This document shows, piece after piece, positions 9,621 through 17,213 of a stretch of DNA of 36,094 bases. A model generated the notes under the pieces. That model made no database searches. It was not told where the DNA came from and worked only from the letters and a program-made list of their open reading frames with translations. Origin of the DNA: Vulcanimicrobiia bacterium. GTDB lineage: Bacteria > Vulcanimicrobiota > Vulcanimicrobiia > Vulcanimicrobiales > Vulcanimicrobiaceae. The stretch is from NCBI GenBank assembly GCA_025934645.1, contig JAICWY010000019.1, forward strand, positions 1-36,094, written 5' to 3'. The stretch's first letter is position 1, and the number at the start of each line of letters is the position of its first letter. A program made the position numbers and the translations under genes.

Positions 9621-9965
9621 GTGGACATTAAAGTGAACGTTCGCGAGGCGCAGGGCGACACGTACGTCGTCGATCTCAACGGCGAAATCGACGTCTATAC
9701 CTCACCCAAGGTGAAAGACGCCATCGGCGACCTCATCGACAAGGGCCACTACAACCTGGTTATCAACCTCGAAAAGGTGCGGTACATCGACTCGACGGGC
9801 CTCGGCGTGCTGATCGGCGGCCTCAAGCGCGTGCGCGAGCACGGCGGAACGGTCAACCTGGTCTGCACCAATCCGCAGATCAAGAAGATTTTCGACATCA
9901 CGGGTCTGGTGAAGATTTTCGGCATTTACGATGATGAAGATGCCGCAATGAAGGCCCTCGTGTGA
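9621..9965 (+). CDS. Anti-sigma factor antagonist, STAS domain (SpoIIAA/RsbV type)
   Basis: This 114-residue single STAS domain should bind and sequester the anti-sigma kinase encoded next, releasing the sigma factor. The phosphorylation-site motif YIDSTGLGVL is present, with Ser58 as the residue expected to be phosphorylated. GEIDVYTSPKVKDAI is the typical N-terminal ligand-binding strand-helix. The GTG start has AGGAG at 9611-9615. The stop overlaps the next GTG (GTGA), as in spoIIAA-spoIIAB operons. A phosphatase of the SpoIIE/RsbU type is needed for activation and is not in the window. Confidence 0.93.
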   Translation: MDIKVNVREAQGDTYVVDLNGEIDVYTSPKVKDAIGDLIDKGHYNLVINLEKVRYIDSTGLGVLIGGLKRVREHGGTVNLVCTNPQIKKIFDITGLVKIFGIYDDEDAAMKALV

Positions 9966-10393
9966 ATCAGCCCATAGCCCACCCCAATCGATCGGCCGGC
10001 CTCGTGGAATTGCGCATTCCGAGCAAAGCGGAATGGGTCGCCGTCGCCCGCTTGGCCGTCGCCGCGGTTGCGAACCGTTTGAATTTTTCGATTGAAGATA
10101 TCGAGGACGTGAAACTCGCTGTCGCCGAAGCGTGTACCAACTGCATACAGCACGCGCACGGCAGCGATCAGATCGAGATTACCTGCGAGACCGATTCGGA
10201 TGCGCTCACGATCCGCGTGCGCGACTACGGGCAAGGCACGCGGCCGGAGGCAATTCAGTCGCGCCGCGTTGACGAGCCGCGTGTCGGCGGACTTGGCGTA
10301 TTTCTGATTCGATCGCTGATGGACGCCGTCGAGTACGACGTTCATCCGGAACGCGGGACCAATCTCGTTATGACGAAAAAAGTAACGGCGTAG
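9962..10393 (+). CDS. Anti-sigma factor serine kinase (SpoIIAB/RsbW type)
   Basis: This 143-residue GHKL ATPase should bind the downstream sigma factor and phosphorylate the upstream STAS protein. The N box is EACTNCIQHAH (E56, N60), the G1 box is DYGQG (88-92) and the G2 box is GGLGVFLIRSLMD (109-121). The gene starts with GTG overlapping the antagonist stop, and its TAG overlaps the sigma GTG. Gene order antagonist-kinase-sigma is that of the spoIIA and rsbV-rsbW-sigB operons. Confidence 0.93.
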   Translation: MNQPIAHPNRSAGLVELRIPSKAEWVAVARLAVAAVANRLNFSIEDIEDVKLAVAEACTNCIQHAHGSDQIEITCETDSDALTIRVRDYGQGTRPEAIQSRRVDEPRVGGLGVFLIRSLMDAVEYDVHPERGTNLVMTKKVTA

Positions 10394-11181
10394 TGCATCA
10401 ACACGCGGATGACGAGCGCTGGGATAGGCAGAAGACGCGCGAAGCTTTCGCGCGCTTTGCCGAAGCGAAAAAAGATCCCGGCAGTTCCGAGTATGAACGT
10501 TTGCGCAGCGAACTGGTGGTCGCGCATCTCAATTTGGTGCGTTACCTAGCGGTGAAGTTTGCCAATCGCGGCGAGGCGCTGGACGATCTGATTCAGGTCG
10601 GCACCGTCGGGCTGCTCAAGGCGATCGACCGGTTCGATTTGGAGCGCGGCGTCGAATTCACCACCTACGCGACGCCGACGATCGTCGGCGAGATCAAACG
10701 CTATTTCCGGGACAAGGGCTGGGCGGTCAAAGTGCCGCGCCGTCTGCAAGAGCTCAACCTCGCGGTCAACCGCGCCATTGAAAAGCTCTCCGTGAAGATG
10801 GGCCGCAGCCCGACGGTCGCGGAGCTCGCCGAGCACCTGAACGCTTCCGAAGAAGACATCTTGGAAGCGCAAGAGCTCGGGCAAGCCTACAACCTGCTCT
10901 CGCTCGATACGGAACTCTCCGGCGAGGGTGACAAGAAGTCGCAGACGCTGGCCGACTACATCGGCACGACCGACGCGGGCTTGGCACTGCTGGAGGATAA
11001 GGCGAACCTCGAGCGCGCCTTCGAGGTGCTGACGGGCCGCGAGCGCGTCATTCTGTACCTACGCTTCTACGAAAGCGTCTCGCAGACCGAGATCGCCAAG
11101 CGCCTCAACGTCTCGCAGATGCACGTATCGCGCCTGCAACAGAAGGCGCTCGAAAAACTCCGGCACGTCCTCCAAGAATAG
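10393..11181 (+). CDS. RNA polymerase sigma factor, SigB/SigF/SigG family (group 3 sigma-70)
   Basis: The 262-residue alternative sigma factor has region 2 (LNLVRYLAVKFANRG, DDLIQVGTVGLLKAIDRFD, FTTYATPTIVGEIKRYFRDK), region 3 (VPRRLQELNLAVNRAIEKL) and region 4 with the helix-turn-helix SQTEIAKRLNVSQMHVSRLQ. It lacks region 1.1, as group 3 factors do. The GTG start overlaps the kinase stop, so it should be made in step with its inhibitor and held inactive until partner switching. Family knowledge predicts a GTTT-type -35 and GGGTAT-type -10, and one candidate lies at 19296-19322. Whether it governs stress, dormancy or development cannot be read from sequence. Confidence 0.93.
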   Translation: MHQHADDERWDRQKTREAFARFAEAKKDPGSSEYERLRSELVVAHLNLVRYLAVKFANRGEALDDLIQVGTVGLLKAIDRFDLERGVEFTTYATPTIVGEIKRYFRDKGWAVKVPRRLQELNLAVNRAIEKLSVKMGRSPTVAELAEHLNASEEDILEAQELGQAYNLLSLDTELSGEGDKKSQTLADYIGTTDAGLALLEDKANLERAFEVLTGRERVILYLRFYESVSQTEIAKRLNVSQMHVSRLQQKALEKLRHVLQE

Positions 11182-11193
11182 GGCTGCCTCTGG

Positions 11194-11315
11194 CCTCGTC
11201 TTACTCGGCCGCCCTTCGACACGGCTACGCGCGGCTCAGGATGACAGATGACGGGAGCGCCGCAACACTTCGTGGTCATGGTGAGCCTGTCGAACCACCG
11301 CCGAGCTTGTCGAGG
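11194..11315. repeat. Palindromic interspersed element, copy 2 (intergenic)
   Basis: The blocks match the element at 1399-1576 in the same order: cctcg...ctcggccgcccttcgac on the left, gcggctcaggatgaca, then gtcatggtgagcctgtcgaa and ccgagcttgtcgagg on the right. The right half is an imperfect reverse complement of the left. It fills most of the 179-base gap between the sigma gene and alaS. Compared with copy 1 it lacks the 24-bp tandem units and has an insert (cggctacgcg) inside the left arm. Confidence 0.75.
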
Positions 11316-11360
11316 CGAGCATGACAAACAGCCGTAAAAAGCCAACCTAAGCCCCATCCC

Positions 11361-13967
11361 ATGAGAAGCCAAGAACTCCGCTCGGCCTTCGTCGAGTTTT
11401 TTACGTCGCGGGGGCACAAACACGTGCCTTCGGCGAGCCTGATTCCGGACGCGATGTCTACGACGCTCTTCACCATTGCCGGTATGGAGCAGTTCGTGCC
11501 CGCGTTCTTGGGCGACGAACCGGCGCCGGCGCAAAACGTCGTGACGGTGCAGCGCTGTTTGCGCGTGGCCGGGGCGAAGAGCGACATCGAAAACGTCGGA
11601 CGCACGGGACGGCACGGCACGTTCCTGGAGATGCTCGGCAACTTCAGCTTCGGCGGCTATTACAAGACCGAGGCGATCCGCTACGCTTGGGATTTCGTGA
11701 CCGGCCGGCTCGGCGTCGATCCGTCGCGCCTTGCCGTGACGGTGCATACCGGCGACGACGACGCGGAGCGCATTTGGCGCGAAGAGATTGGCGTGCCCGG
11801 CGAACGCATCACGCGGTTCGACGAGGATAACTTCTGGACGATGGGCCCCACCGGTCCGTGCGGACCGTGCACCGAGATCTTCTACGATTCCGGGCCGCAA
11901 AACGCGCTGGGTCCCGATGACGACGGCCCGAACAAAGGCAACCGCTGGGTCGAGATTTGGAACGTCGTGTTCCAGCAATACAATCGCGGCGCCGACGGCA
12001 AATTGGAAGAGCTGCCGCGCAAGCAGATCGACACGGGCGCAGGCTTGGAGCGGATGCTCGCGGTCGTGAACGGCAAAGTCTCGATGTACGAGACGGATCT
12101 CTTCACCGATCTCATCGACGCGCAACCCAAACCCGGCCAAACCTCGCTGAACGACAAAGATCAGCTCGAGCGCCGCAACATCATTGCGGATCACGCGCGT
12201 GCGGTTACGTTTCTGATCAACGACGGCGTGTATCCCGGCAACACGGATCGCGGATATGTGCTGCGCTTCCTCATCCGGCGCGCGATTCGCAATGGCCGTC
12301 TGCTGGGCTATCCCAACGGCTTTTTGACCGGGCTCGTGCCGGCGGTAGTGAAATCGCTCGAGTCGGGTTATCCCGAATTGCGCGCGAATATCAGCCGCAT
12401 TCAGAACGCGCTGCGCACGGAAGAACAAACTTTCGATCGCACGTTGGAACGTGGCATGAACATGCTCGACGATCTGCTAGCCCAAACCCCGAAGGGCGGC
12501 GCGCTGAGCGGACAAGACGCGTTCGTGCTGCACGACACGTACGGTTTCCCGGTAGAACTCACGCGCGAGATCGCCGCGGAGCGCGGCGTGGCGGTCGACC
12601 ATGCCGGCTTCGAGACGGCGATGAACGAACAGCGCGATCGCGCGCGCCGCGATGCGGCCTCGAAACGCGCGGTGGTAACGCTTGCCGAATTACCCGCGAC
12701 CAAGAGCGAATTCTTGGGCTACGATGGTCTGGAAGCGAACGGCAGCATCGTCGCGATGCTCAAGGACAACGAGCTGACGCAAACGCTGAACGAGGGCGAC
12801 GAAGCGCAGATCATTCTGGATCGCACGTCGTTCTATGCCGAGAAGGGCGGACAAATCGGCGATCGCGGCGTGCTCACGTACGACGGCGCGCAATTCGAAG
12901 TGTCGGATACGCAGTACCAAGGCGAAGCGATCGTGCACGCCGGGAAGCTTCTGCGCGGAACGTTGCGTGCCGGCGATATCGTGCACGCGCAGGTCTCGCC
13001 GGATTGGCGCCGTGAGATCCGCCGCCATCACACCTCGGCGCATTTGCTGCAGCGCGCCCTCAAAGACGTGCTCGGTGATGAAGTCGCGCAGGCCGGATCG
13101 TGGGTCGGCATCGATCGTATGCGATTCGATTTTCGCTCGCCTTCGGGCGCGCTCACGCCGGATCAAAAGCGCGACATCGTGCGGCGGGTAAACGAGATGA
13201 TCCGCGACGACACGCCGCTGGAAACCCGCGTGCTGCCCATCGAGGAAGCGCGCGCGAGCGGCGCCGTTTCGATGTTCGGCGAGAAGTACGGCGATCGCGT
13301 GCGCGTCGTGACCGCGGGTCCTTCGGTGGAGTTTTGCGGCGGCACCCACGCGCATTCCACCGGCGAGTTGGGCTTGTTTTTGATTTTGAGCGAATTCTCG
13401 ATCGGCAGCGGCATCCGCCGCATCGAGTCGTGCGTGTCGCGCGCGGCCGAAGAGTATACGCAGAATCAGCAAACGCTCGTCGCGGATCTTTCCGCGTCCC
13501 TTGCGACGACGCCTGAGGAATTAGGTGAGCGTATTGGGCGCCTGCAGCGCGACGTCAAAGATTTGCAGAACGCGGTGGGCGACCTAAAGGCGCGCCTCGC
13601 CTCGAGCGATGCGCAAACGTACGTCGAGCGCGCGGAGCGCGCCGGCGAAAAAACGTTCGTCGGCGCCGTTATTCCGGAAGCCAACGGCGAGGCGCTGCGG
13701 CATCTGAGCAGCGCGATCCGGCAGCGGCTGCGCAGCGGCGTTATCGCGCTTGCGGGCGTAGACGACGGGTCGGTCAGCATTCTGGTAAGCGCGAGCGACG
13801 ATATGGTGAAGGCCGGCGTGCACGCGGGCAATCTGGTCAAACTTGCAGCGCCGCTCGTCGACGGACGCGGCGGCGGCCAACCCGCGCAGGCGCAGGGCGG
13901 CGGCAAGAAAGCCGAAGGCGCCGAAGACGCGGTGCGCGCAATTCGCGAAGCCGTGCTCGCGTCGTGA
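11361..13967 (+). CDS. alaS: Alanine--tRNA ligase
   Basis: AlaRS charges tRNA-Ala and edits mischarged Ser and Gly. The 868-residue product has the class II aminoacylation core (FTIAGMEQFVPAFLG, GRHGTFLEMLGNFSFGGYYK, FWTMGPTGPCGPCTEI). The editing site has HHTSAHLL (about 555-562) and CGGTHAHSTGELG (about 658-670), supplying the His/Cys metal ligands. The C-terminal DHHA1 domain ends in a Gly-rich segment (GGRGGGQPAQAQGGG). All essential motifs are intact. There is no clear Shine-Dalgarno before ATG 11361, and the repeat element lies 45 bases upstream. Confidence 0.97.
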   Translation: MRSQELRSAFVEFFTSRGHKHVPSASLIPDAMSTTLFTIAGMEQFVPAFLGDEPAPAQNVVTVQRCLRVAGAKSDIENVGRTGRHGTFLEMLGNFSFGGYYKTEAIRYAWDFVTGRLGVDPSRLAVTVHTGDDDAERIWREEIGVPGERITRFDEDNFWTMGPTGPCGPCTEIFYDSGPQNALGPDDDGPNKGNRWVEIWNVVFQQYNRGADGKLEELPRKQIDTGAGLERMLAVVNGKVSMYETDLFTDLIDAQPKPGQTSLNDKDQLERRNIIADHARAVTFLINDGVYPGNTDRGYVLRFLIRRAIRNGRLLGYPNGFLTGLVPAVVKSLESGYPELRANISRIQNALRTEEQTFDRTLERGMNMLDDLLAQTPKGGALSGQDAFVLHDTYGFPVELTREIAAERGVAVDHAGFETAMNEQRDRARRDAASKRAVVTLAELPATKSEFLGYDGLEANGSIVAMLKDNELTQTLNEGDEAQIILDRTSFYAEKGGQIGDRGVLTYDGAQFEVSDTQYQGEAIVHAGKLLRGTLRAGDIVHAQVSPDWRREIRRHHTSAHLLQRALKDVLGDEVAQAGSWVGIDRMRFDFRSPSGALTPDQKRDIVRRVNEMIRDDTPLETRVLPIEEARASGAVSMFGEKYGDRVRVVTAGPSVEFCGGTHAHSTGELGLFLILSEFSIGSGIRRIESCVSRAAEEYTQNQQTLVADLSASLATTPEELGERIGRLQRDVKDLQNAVGDLKARLASSDAQTYVERAERAGEKTFVGAVIPEANGEALRHLSSAIRQRLRSGVIALAGVDDGSVSILVSASDDMVKAGVHAGNLVKLAAPLVDGRGGGQPAQAQGGGKKAEGAEDAVRAIREAVLAS

Positions 13968-14635
13968 TCGCCGCGCTTGCGGCGGTTCTGGCGCTCGCGA
14001 GCGCGCCGCTCGATTCGCAAGTGGTGCTCGATCGCTATGCGGCAAAACTGCTCGCGATCGAACCGCCCAAGGTGCTCGTGTTCTCCTACAGCCTTTCGCA
14101 AGCTGGTCCGCACGACATCGAGCAAACGCACCGCATCTATCGCAGCGGCGATTTGGTGCGCGACGAAACGCTTACGGTCGACGGGCAATCCCTCAAGCAA
14201 AAACTCACGCGCATCGCGCGTTACCGCAACCGCTACACGATCGAGAACCTCGCGCCGCGGCTTACGCAATACGCGTTCCTGTTCCAGCGCGCCGTAAAGA
14301 ACGGAAATAGCTGGAACTATCAGTACCGTGCGATGCCGCTCGGCGCGCCGGGCGCCTTCCTCGTGCAGAGCCTGACGATCGACGGGCGATCGTTTCTGCC
14401 GGTCCAGATACAATTCCGCACGACGGCCGCGTCGGCGAAAGGCAAAGGCACGATCGGGTTTACGCGCTCGGGTAAATATTGGGTTCCGGCAAGCGTGGCG
14501 ATCGAAGCAACGGTGAACGGAAAACCCGCGCGCGAACGCATCGCGTTCAACGGCTACCAATTCCCAGCGAGTCTGCCGAAATCGACGTTCCAAGCACCCA
14601 AGCCGCTTCCCGCACCGGTTCTGCCGACGTTTTAA
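13964..14635 (+). CDS. Hypothetical exported protein
   Basis: The 223-residue product starts at GTG overlapping the alaS stop (GTGA). Its first 14 residues (MIAALAAVLALASA) look like a short signal peptide. The rest is predicted beta-rich with regular strands (VLVFSYSLSQAG, DETLTVDGQSLKQKLTRI, YWVPASVAIEATVNGK) and a Pro-rich C-terminus. The pattern resembles LolA/outer-membrane lipoprotein-sorting folds, but I see no decisive motif. It is followed by two integral membrane proteins, and a shared envelope role is only an inference. Confidence 0.65.
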   Translation: MIAALAAVLALASAPLDSQVVLDRYAAKLLAIEPPKVLVFSYSLSQAGPHDIEQTHRIYRSGDLVRDETLTVDGQSLKQKLTRIARYRNRYTIENLAPRLTQYAFLFQRAVKNGNSWNYQYRAMPLGAPGAFLVQSLTIDGRSFLPVQIQFRTTAASAKGKGTIGFTRSGKYWVPASVAIEATVNGKPARERIAFNGYQFPASLPKSTFQAPKPLPAPVLPTF

Positions 14636-16083
14636 ACGCGGCGCTCGCGTGGGCAGCGTGGCTGGTTCCGCTGCTGGTCTACGCGATCTCGCTGCGCGGC
14701 GCCGTCGGCTACTGGGATACCGGCGAGGCGCAAACCGTGCCGTGGATCTTCGGCATCATGCACCCGACCGGGTTCCCGGCTTTCACACTCCTCGCGGGGA
14801 TTTTCGCGCACGTTTTCGCGATAGGCGCCGTGTCGTGGCGCATCGCGCTCTTCTCTGCACTCGCGATGAGCGGCGTTGCGTGGCTGGTCTCGCGCATCGT
14901 GCGCGAACTCGGCGGCGATCCGTGGATTGCGGCCGCATCAGCGCTGATATTTGCGTTCGGCGACGTGGCTTGGACGCGCGGCACGCGCGCGGAGGTGCAC
15001 GCACTCGCCGCGCTCTTCGGCGTATTGACCGTGTACTGCGCGCTGCGCTGGTATCGCCGCGGCGAGCCGCGCGCGCTCATCGGCGGCGCGCTCGCGTGGG
15101 GCTTGGGAATCGCGACGCATCCGATCGTTGCGCTGCTGCTTCCGGCCGTGCTCGTGCTCTTCGTCGTGCGCTTAAGGCGCGTCACGCTGCGCGCGTTCGC
15201 TCTTGCGCTCGTTGCATTGCTTTTCGGCGTGGCGTGGTACGCCTATCTGCCCGTGCGCAGTGCCGTGGTGACGGCTGCGAAACTGGATCCGACCCGCCAA
15301 CTGGGTTTGCCGCCCGGCGAATCGTTCTGGGACAACGATCATCCCGCATCGCCCGGCGGTTTCCGCAAAGAAGTGAGCGGTCAGGAGTTCAAAGCCGGCG
15401 GGACGTTTGCCGACATGCTGGATCCGCAAACGTATCTTTCCGGCGGAGACGCGTGGGGTGAACTCATGGTGCAGGAGCTCACGCCGCTCGGTTTGCTGCT
15501 TGCGCTGGGCGGCCTGTTCGCGCTGGCGCGGCGCGGGGACGGATGGCTTAGCGCCGCGCTGTTTCTGGCGTTTGCCGTGCCGAGCGCTTTTGCCATCGCA
15601 TACTCCATCGAAACGGATCCGCAGCGCTATAATTTGATCCCGTTCGCCGTCTTTGCGGCGCTCGGCGGATACGGCGCATCGGAGATCGTGCGCGCGCTGC
15701 CGCCGTTGCGCCTCGCTACGACGGCAGTCGTTTTCGGGCTGGCCGGGGCGCTGTTCGGCATCAACGCGAGCACCTTCGGCCAACGCGCCGACAGCGGCGC
15801 GCAAGCGGTAATCGATGCGGCCGCCGAGAAAACGCCGCGCGATGCCGTTCTCATCGCTCCGTGGCTCTACGCCACGCCGCTTGCCTATGGCGCGTACGTC
15901 GAACACCGCCTCGGCGATCGCATCGTGGTGTCGTCGTGGCTAAGCGAAAACGCGGAGCGGGTGCCGGCGTGGCTGAAGCACCGGCCGGTGTACGTGATCG
16001 GGAAGCTCTTCGGCAGCGTGCCGGGCTACCGGATAGAGAAAATTTCGTCGACAGGCGTGGACATTTATCGCGTAACGCGCTAA
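14479..16083 (+). CDS. DUF2723 polytopic membrane protein
   Basis: The product has about ten membrane helices and the DUF2723 N-terminal signature YWDTGEAQTVPWIFGIMHPTG, as in GT-C-like putative glycosyltransferases of the inner membrane. Further conserved parts are GDVAWTRGTRAEVHAL, ATHPIVALLLPAV and ETDPQRYNLIPF. The start is uncertain. The only ATG, GTG or TTG before the first helix is TTG 14479, which overlaps the upstream gene by 157 bases. No standard start lies between there and 14739. The real product probably begins nearer to 14590-14640 with a non-standard start, or the two genes overlap extensively. Confidence 0.75.
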   Translation: MGSGKRGDRSNGERKTRARTHRVQRLPIPSESAEIDVPSTQAASRTGSADVLNAALAWAAWLVPLLVYAISLRGAVGYWDTGEAQTVPWIFGIMHPTGFPAFTLLAGIFAHVFAIGAVSWRIALFSALAMSGVAWLVSRIVRELGGDPWIAAASALIFAFGDVAWTRGTRAEVHALAALFGVLTVYCALRWYRRGEPRALIGGALAWGLGIATHPIVALLLPAVLVLFVVRLRRVTLRAFALALVALLFGVAWYAYLPVRSAVVTAAKLDPTRQLGLPPGESFWDNDHPASPGGFRKEVSGQEFKAGGTFADMLDPQTYLSGGDAWGELMVQELTPLGLLLALGGLFALARRGDGWLSAALFLAFAVPSAFAIAYSIETDPQRYNLIPFAVFAALGGYGASEIVRALPPLRLATTAVVFGLAGALFGINASTFGQRADSGAQAVIDAAAEKTPRDAVLIAPWLYATPLAYGAYVEHRLGDRIVVSSWLSENAERVPAWLKHRPVYVIGKLFGSVPGYRIEKISSTGVDIYRVTR

Positions 16084-17213
16084 TTGCCGGCGCAGTAGCA
16101 TTCGCCGTCACGCTGCTCGCCTCGCATTTCCGCTCGACGCCGTACAACAATTACGTCCTTCTGGCCGATGCATTTCTGCACGGTCACGCTTGGATCGCCT
16201 GGCCCGGCGCGTACATCGACGCGCTCGCGTACAACGGACAGCACTATGTCATCGAAGCGCCGGTTCCGGCGCTGCTTTTGCTGCCGTACGTTCTCTTCGC
16301 GGGCCTCGCCGCGAATCAAACATTGCTGGCGTGCATTCTTGCCGGTATAGGTATCGGCGCGGCGTGGCGCATCGGCGAACGCACCGGAATCTCCGAAACG
16401 AACAACGCGTGGCTCTGCGCGTTCTTGCTGGCAGGCACCGATTATCTTTGGTGCGCGATGCTGGGCGACGTGTGGTTTATCGCGCATGTCAGCGCAGCGT
16501 GCTTTACGCTGCTGGCGCTTGCGGAACTGCTCGGCAACAGGCGCGGCTGGCTCGTCGCGCTATGGGCCGTCTGCGCGGCAGGTTCGCGCTTCACGATGGT
16601 CCTCGCGATTCCGGTGTACGTCGCTATGCTCGCTGCGCCCGATTGGAAATCGCAGCTGCGCACCATCGGCGGGTTTGCCGGCGTTCTGGCGTGCGGTGCG
16701 GCCGCGTGGATCGCATACAATTATGCGCGCTGGGGTGTCGCTTCGGATATCGGCTACACCACGTGGTATCACCAAGATCAGGCCGGAATGCCGGCCGGCT
16801 CGCCGTTCCGCTTGCAGTATCTCACCTACGAGTTGCAGTCGTTCTTCGTGCAGTGGCCGGATTTTGCCGCAGCCTGGCCGTGGGTCCGGCCGTCGTACTC
16901 GGGCGTTGCGTTGACGTGGACGAGCCCCGCGCTGATCTACGCGCTGTGCGCGCGCAAGCCCGTGCCGCTGGTTGCGGCGATGTGGGCCGCCGTGCTCCTC
17001 ACCGCCGCTCCGAACTTTTTGTATTACGTAAACGGCTTCGCGCAGTACGGCATGCGCCATGCACTCGACTTCATTCCATTTCTGTTCGTGCTGATGGCGC
17101 TCGCTTCGCGCGATCGCGTTGCGGTGTGGGCGAAAGCGCTCATCGTTTACTCGTGCATCGCGAGCTTGTACGGCGTGTGGTATTGGAACGCGGCCGTGCG
17201 CCCGGGCAACTAA
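16083..17213 (+). CDS. Polytopic membrane protein, putative GT-C type glycosyltransferase-like
   Basis: The roughly 376-residue product has about nine or ten hydrophobic helices, beginning LIAGAVAFAVTLLASHF, and a conserved-looking first loop (NNYVLLADAFLHGHAWI, YNGQHYVIEAPVPALLLLPYVL). The arrangement resembles mannosyltransferase or dolichyl-phosphate-sugar-type membrane enzymes, without a catalytic motif I can verify. The frame has no ATG, GTG or TTG near the N-terminus except GTG 15969, which would add a hydrophilic 38-residue leader and overlap the DUF2723 gene by 115 bases. I place the start at ATT 16083, which overlaps the previous TAA by one base, but this is tentative. The stop overlaps the convergent DUF255 gene. 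Confidence 0.65.
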   Translation: MAGAVAFAVTLLASHFRSTPYNNYVLLADAFLHGHAWIAWPGAYIDALAYNGQHYVIEAPVPALLLLPYVLFAGLAANQTLLACILAGIGIGAAWRIGERTGISETNNAWLCAFLLAGTDYLWCAMLGDVWFIAHVSAACFTLLALAELLGNRRGWLVALWAVCAAGSRFTMVLAIPVYVAMLAAPDWKSQLRTIGGFAGVLACGAAAWIAYNYARWGVASDIGYTTWYHQDQAGMPAGSPFRLQYLTYELQSFFVQWPDFAAAWPWVRPSYSGVALTWTSPALIYALCARKPVPLVAAMWAAVLLTAAPNFLYYVNGFAQYGMRHALDFIPFLFVLMALASRDRVAVWAKALIVYSCIASLYGVWYWNAAVRPGN

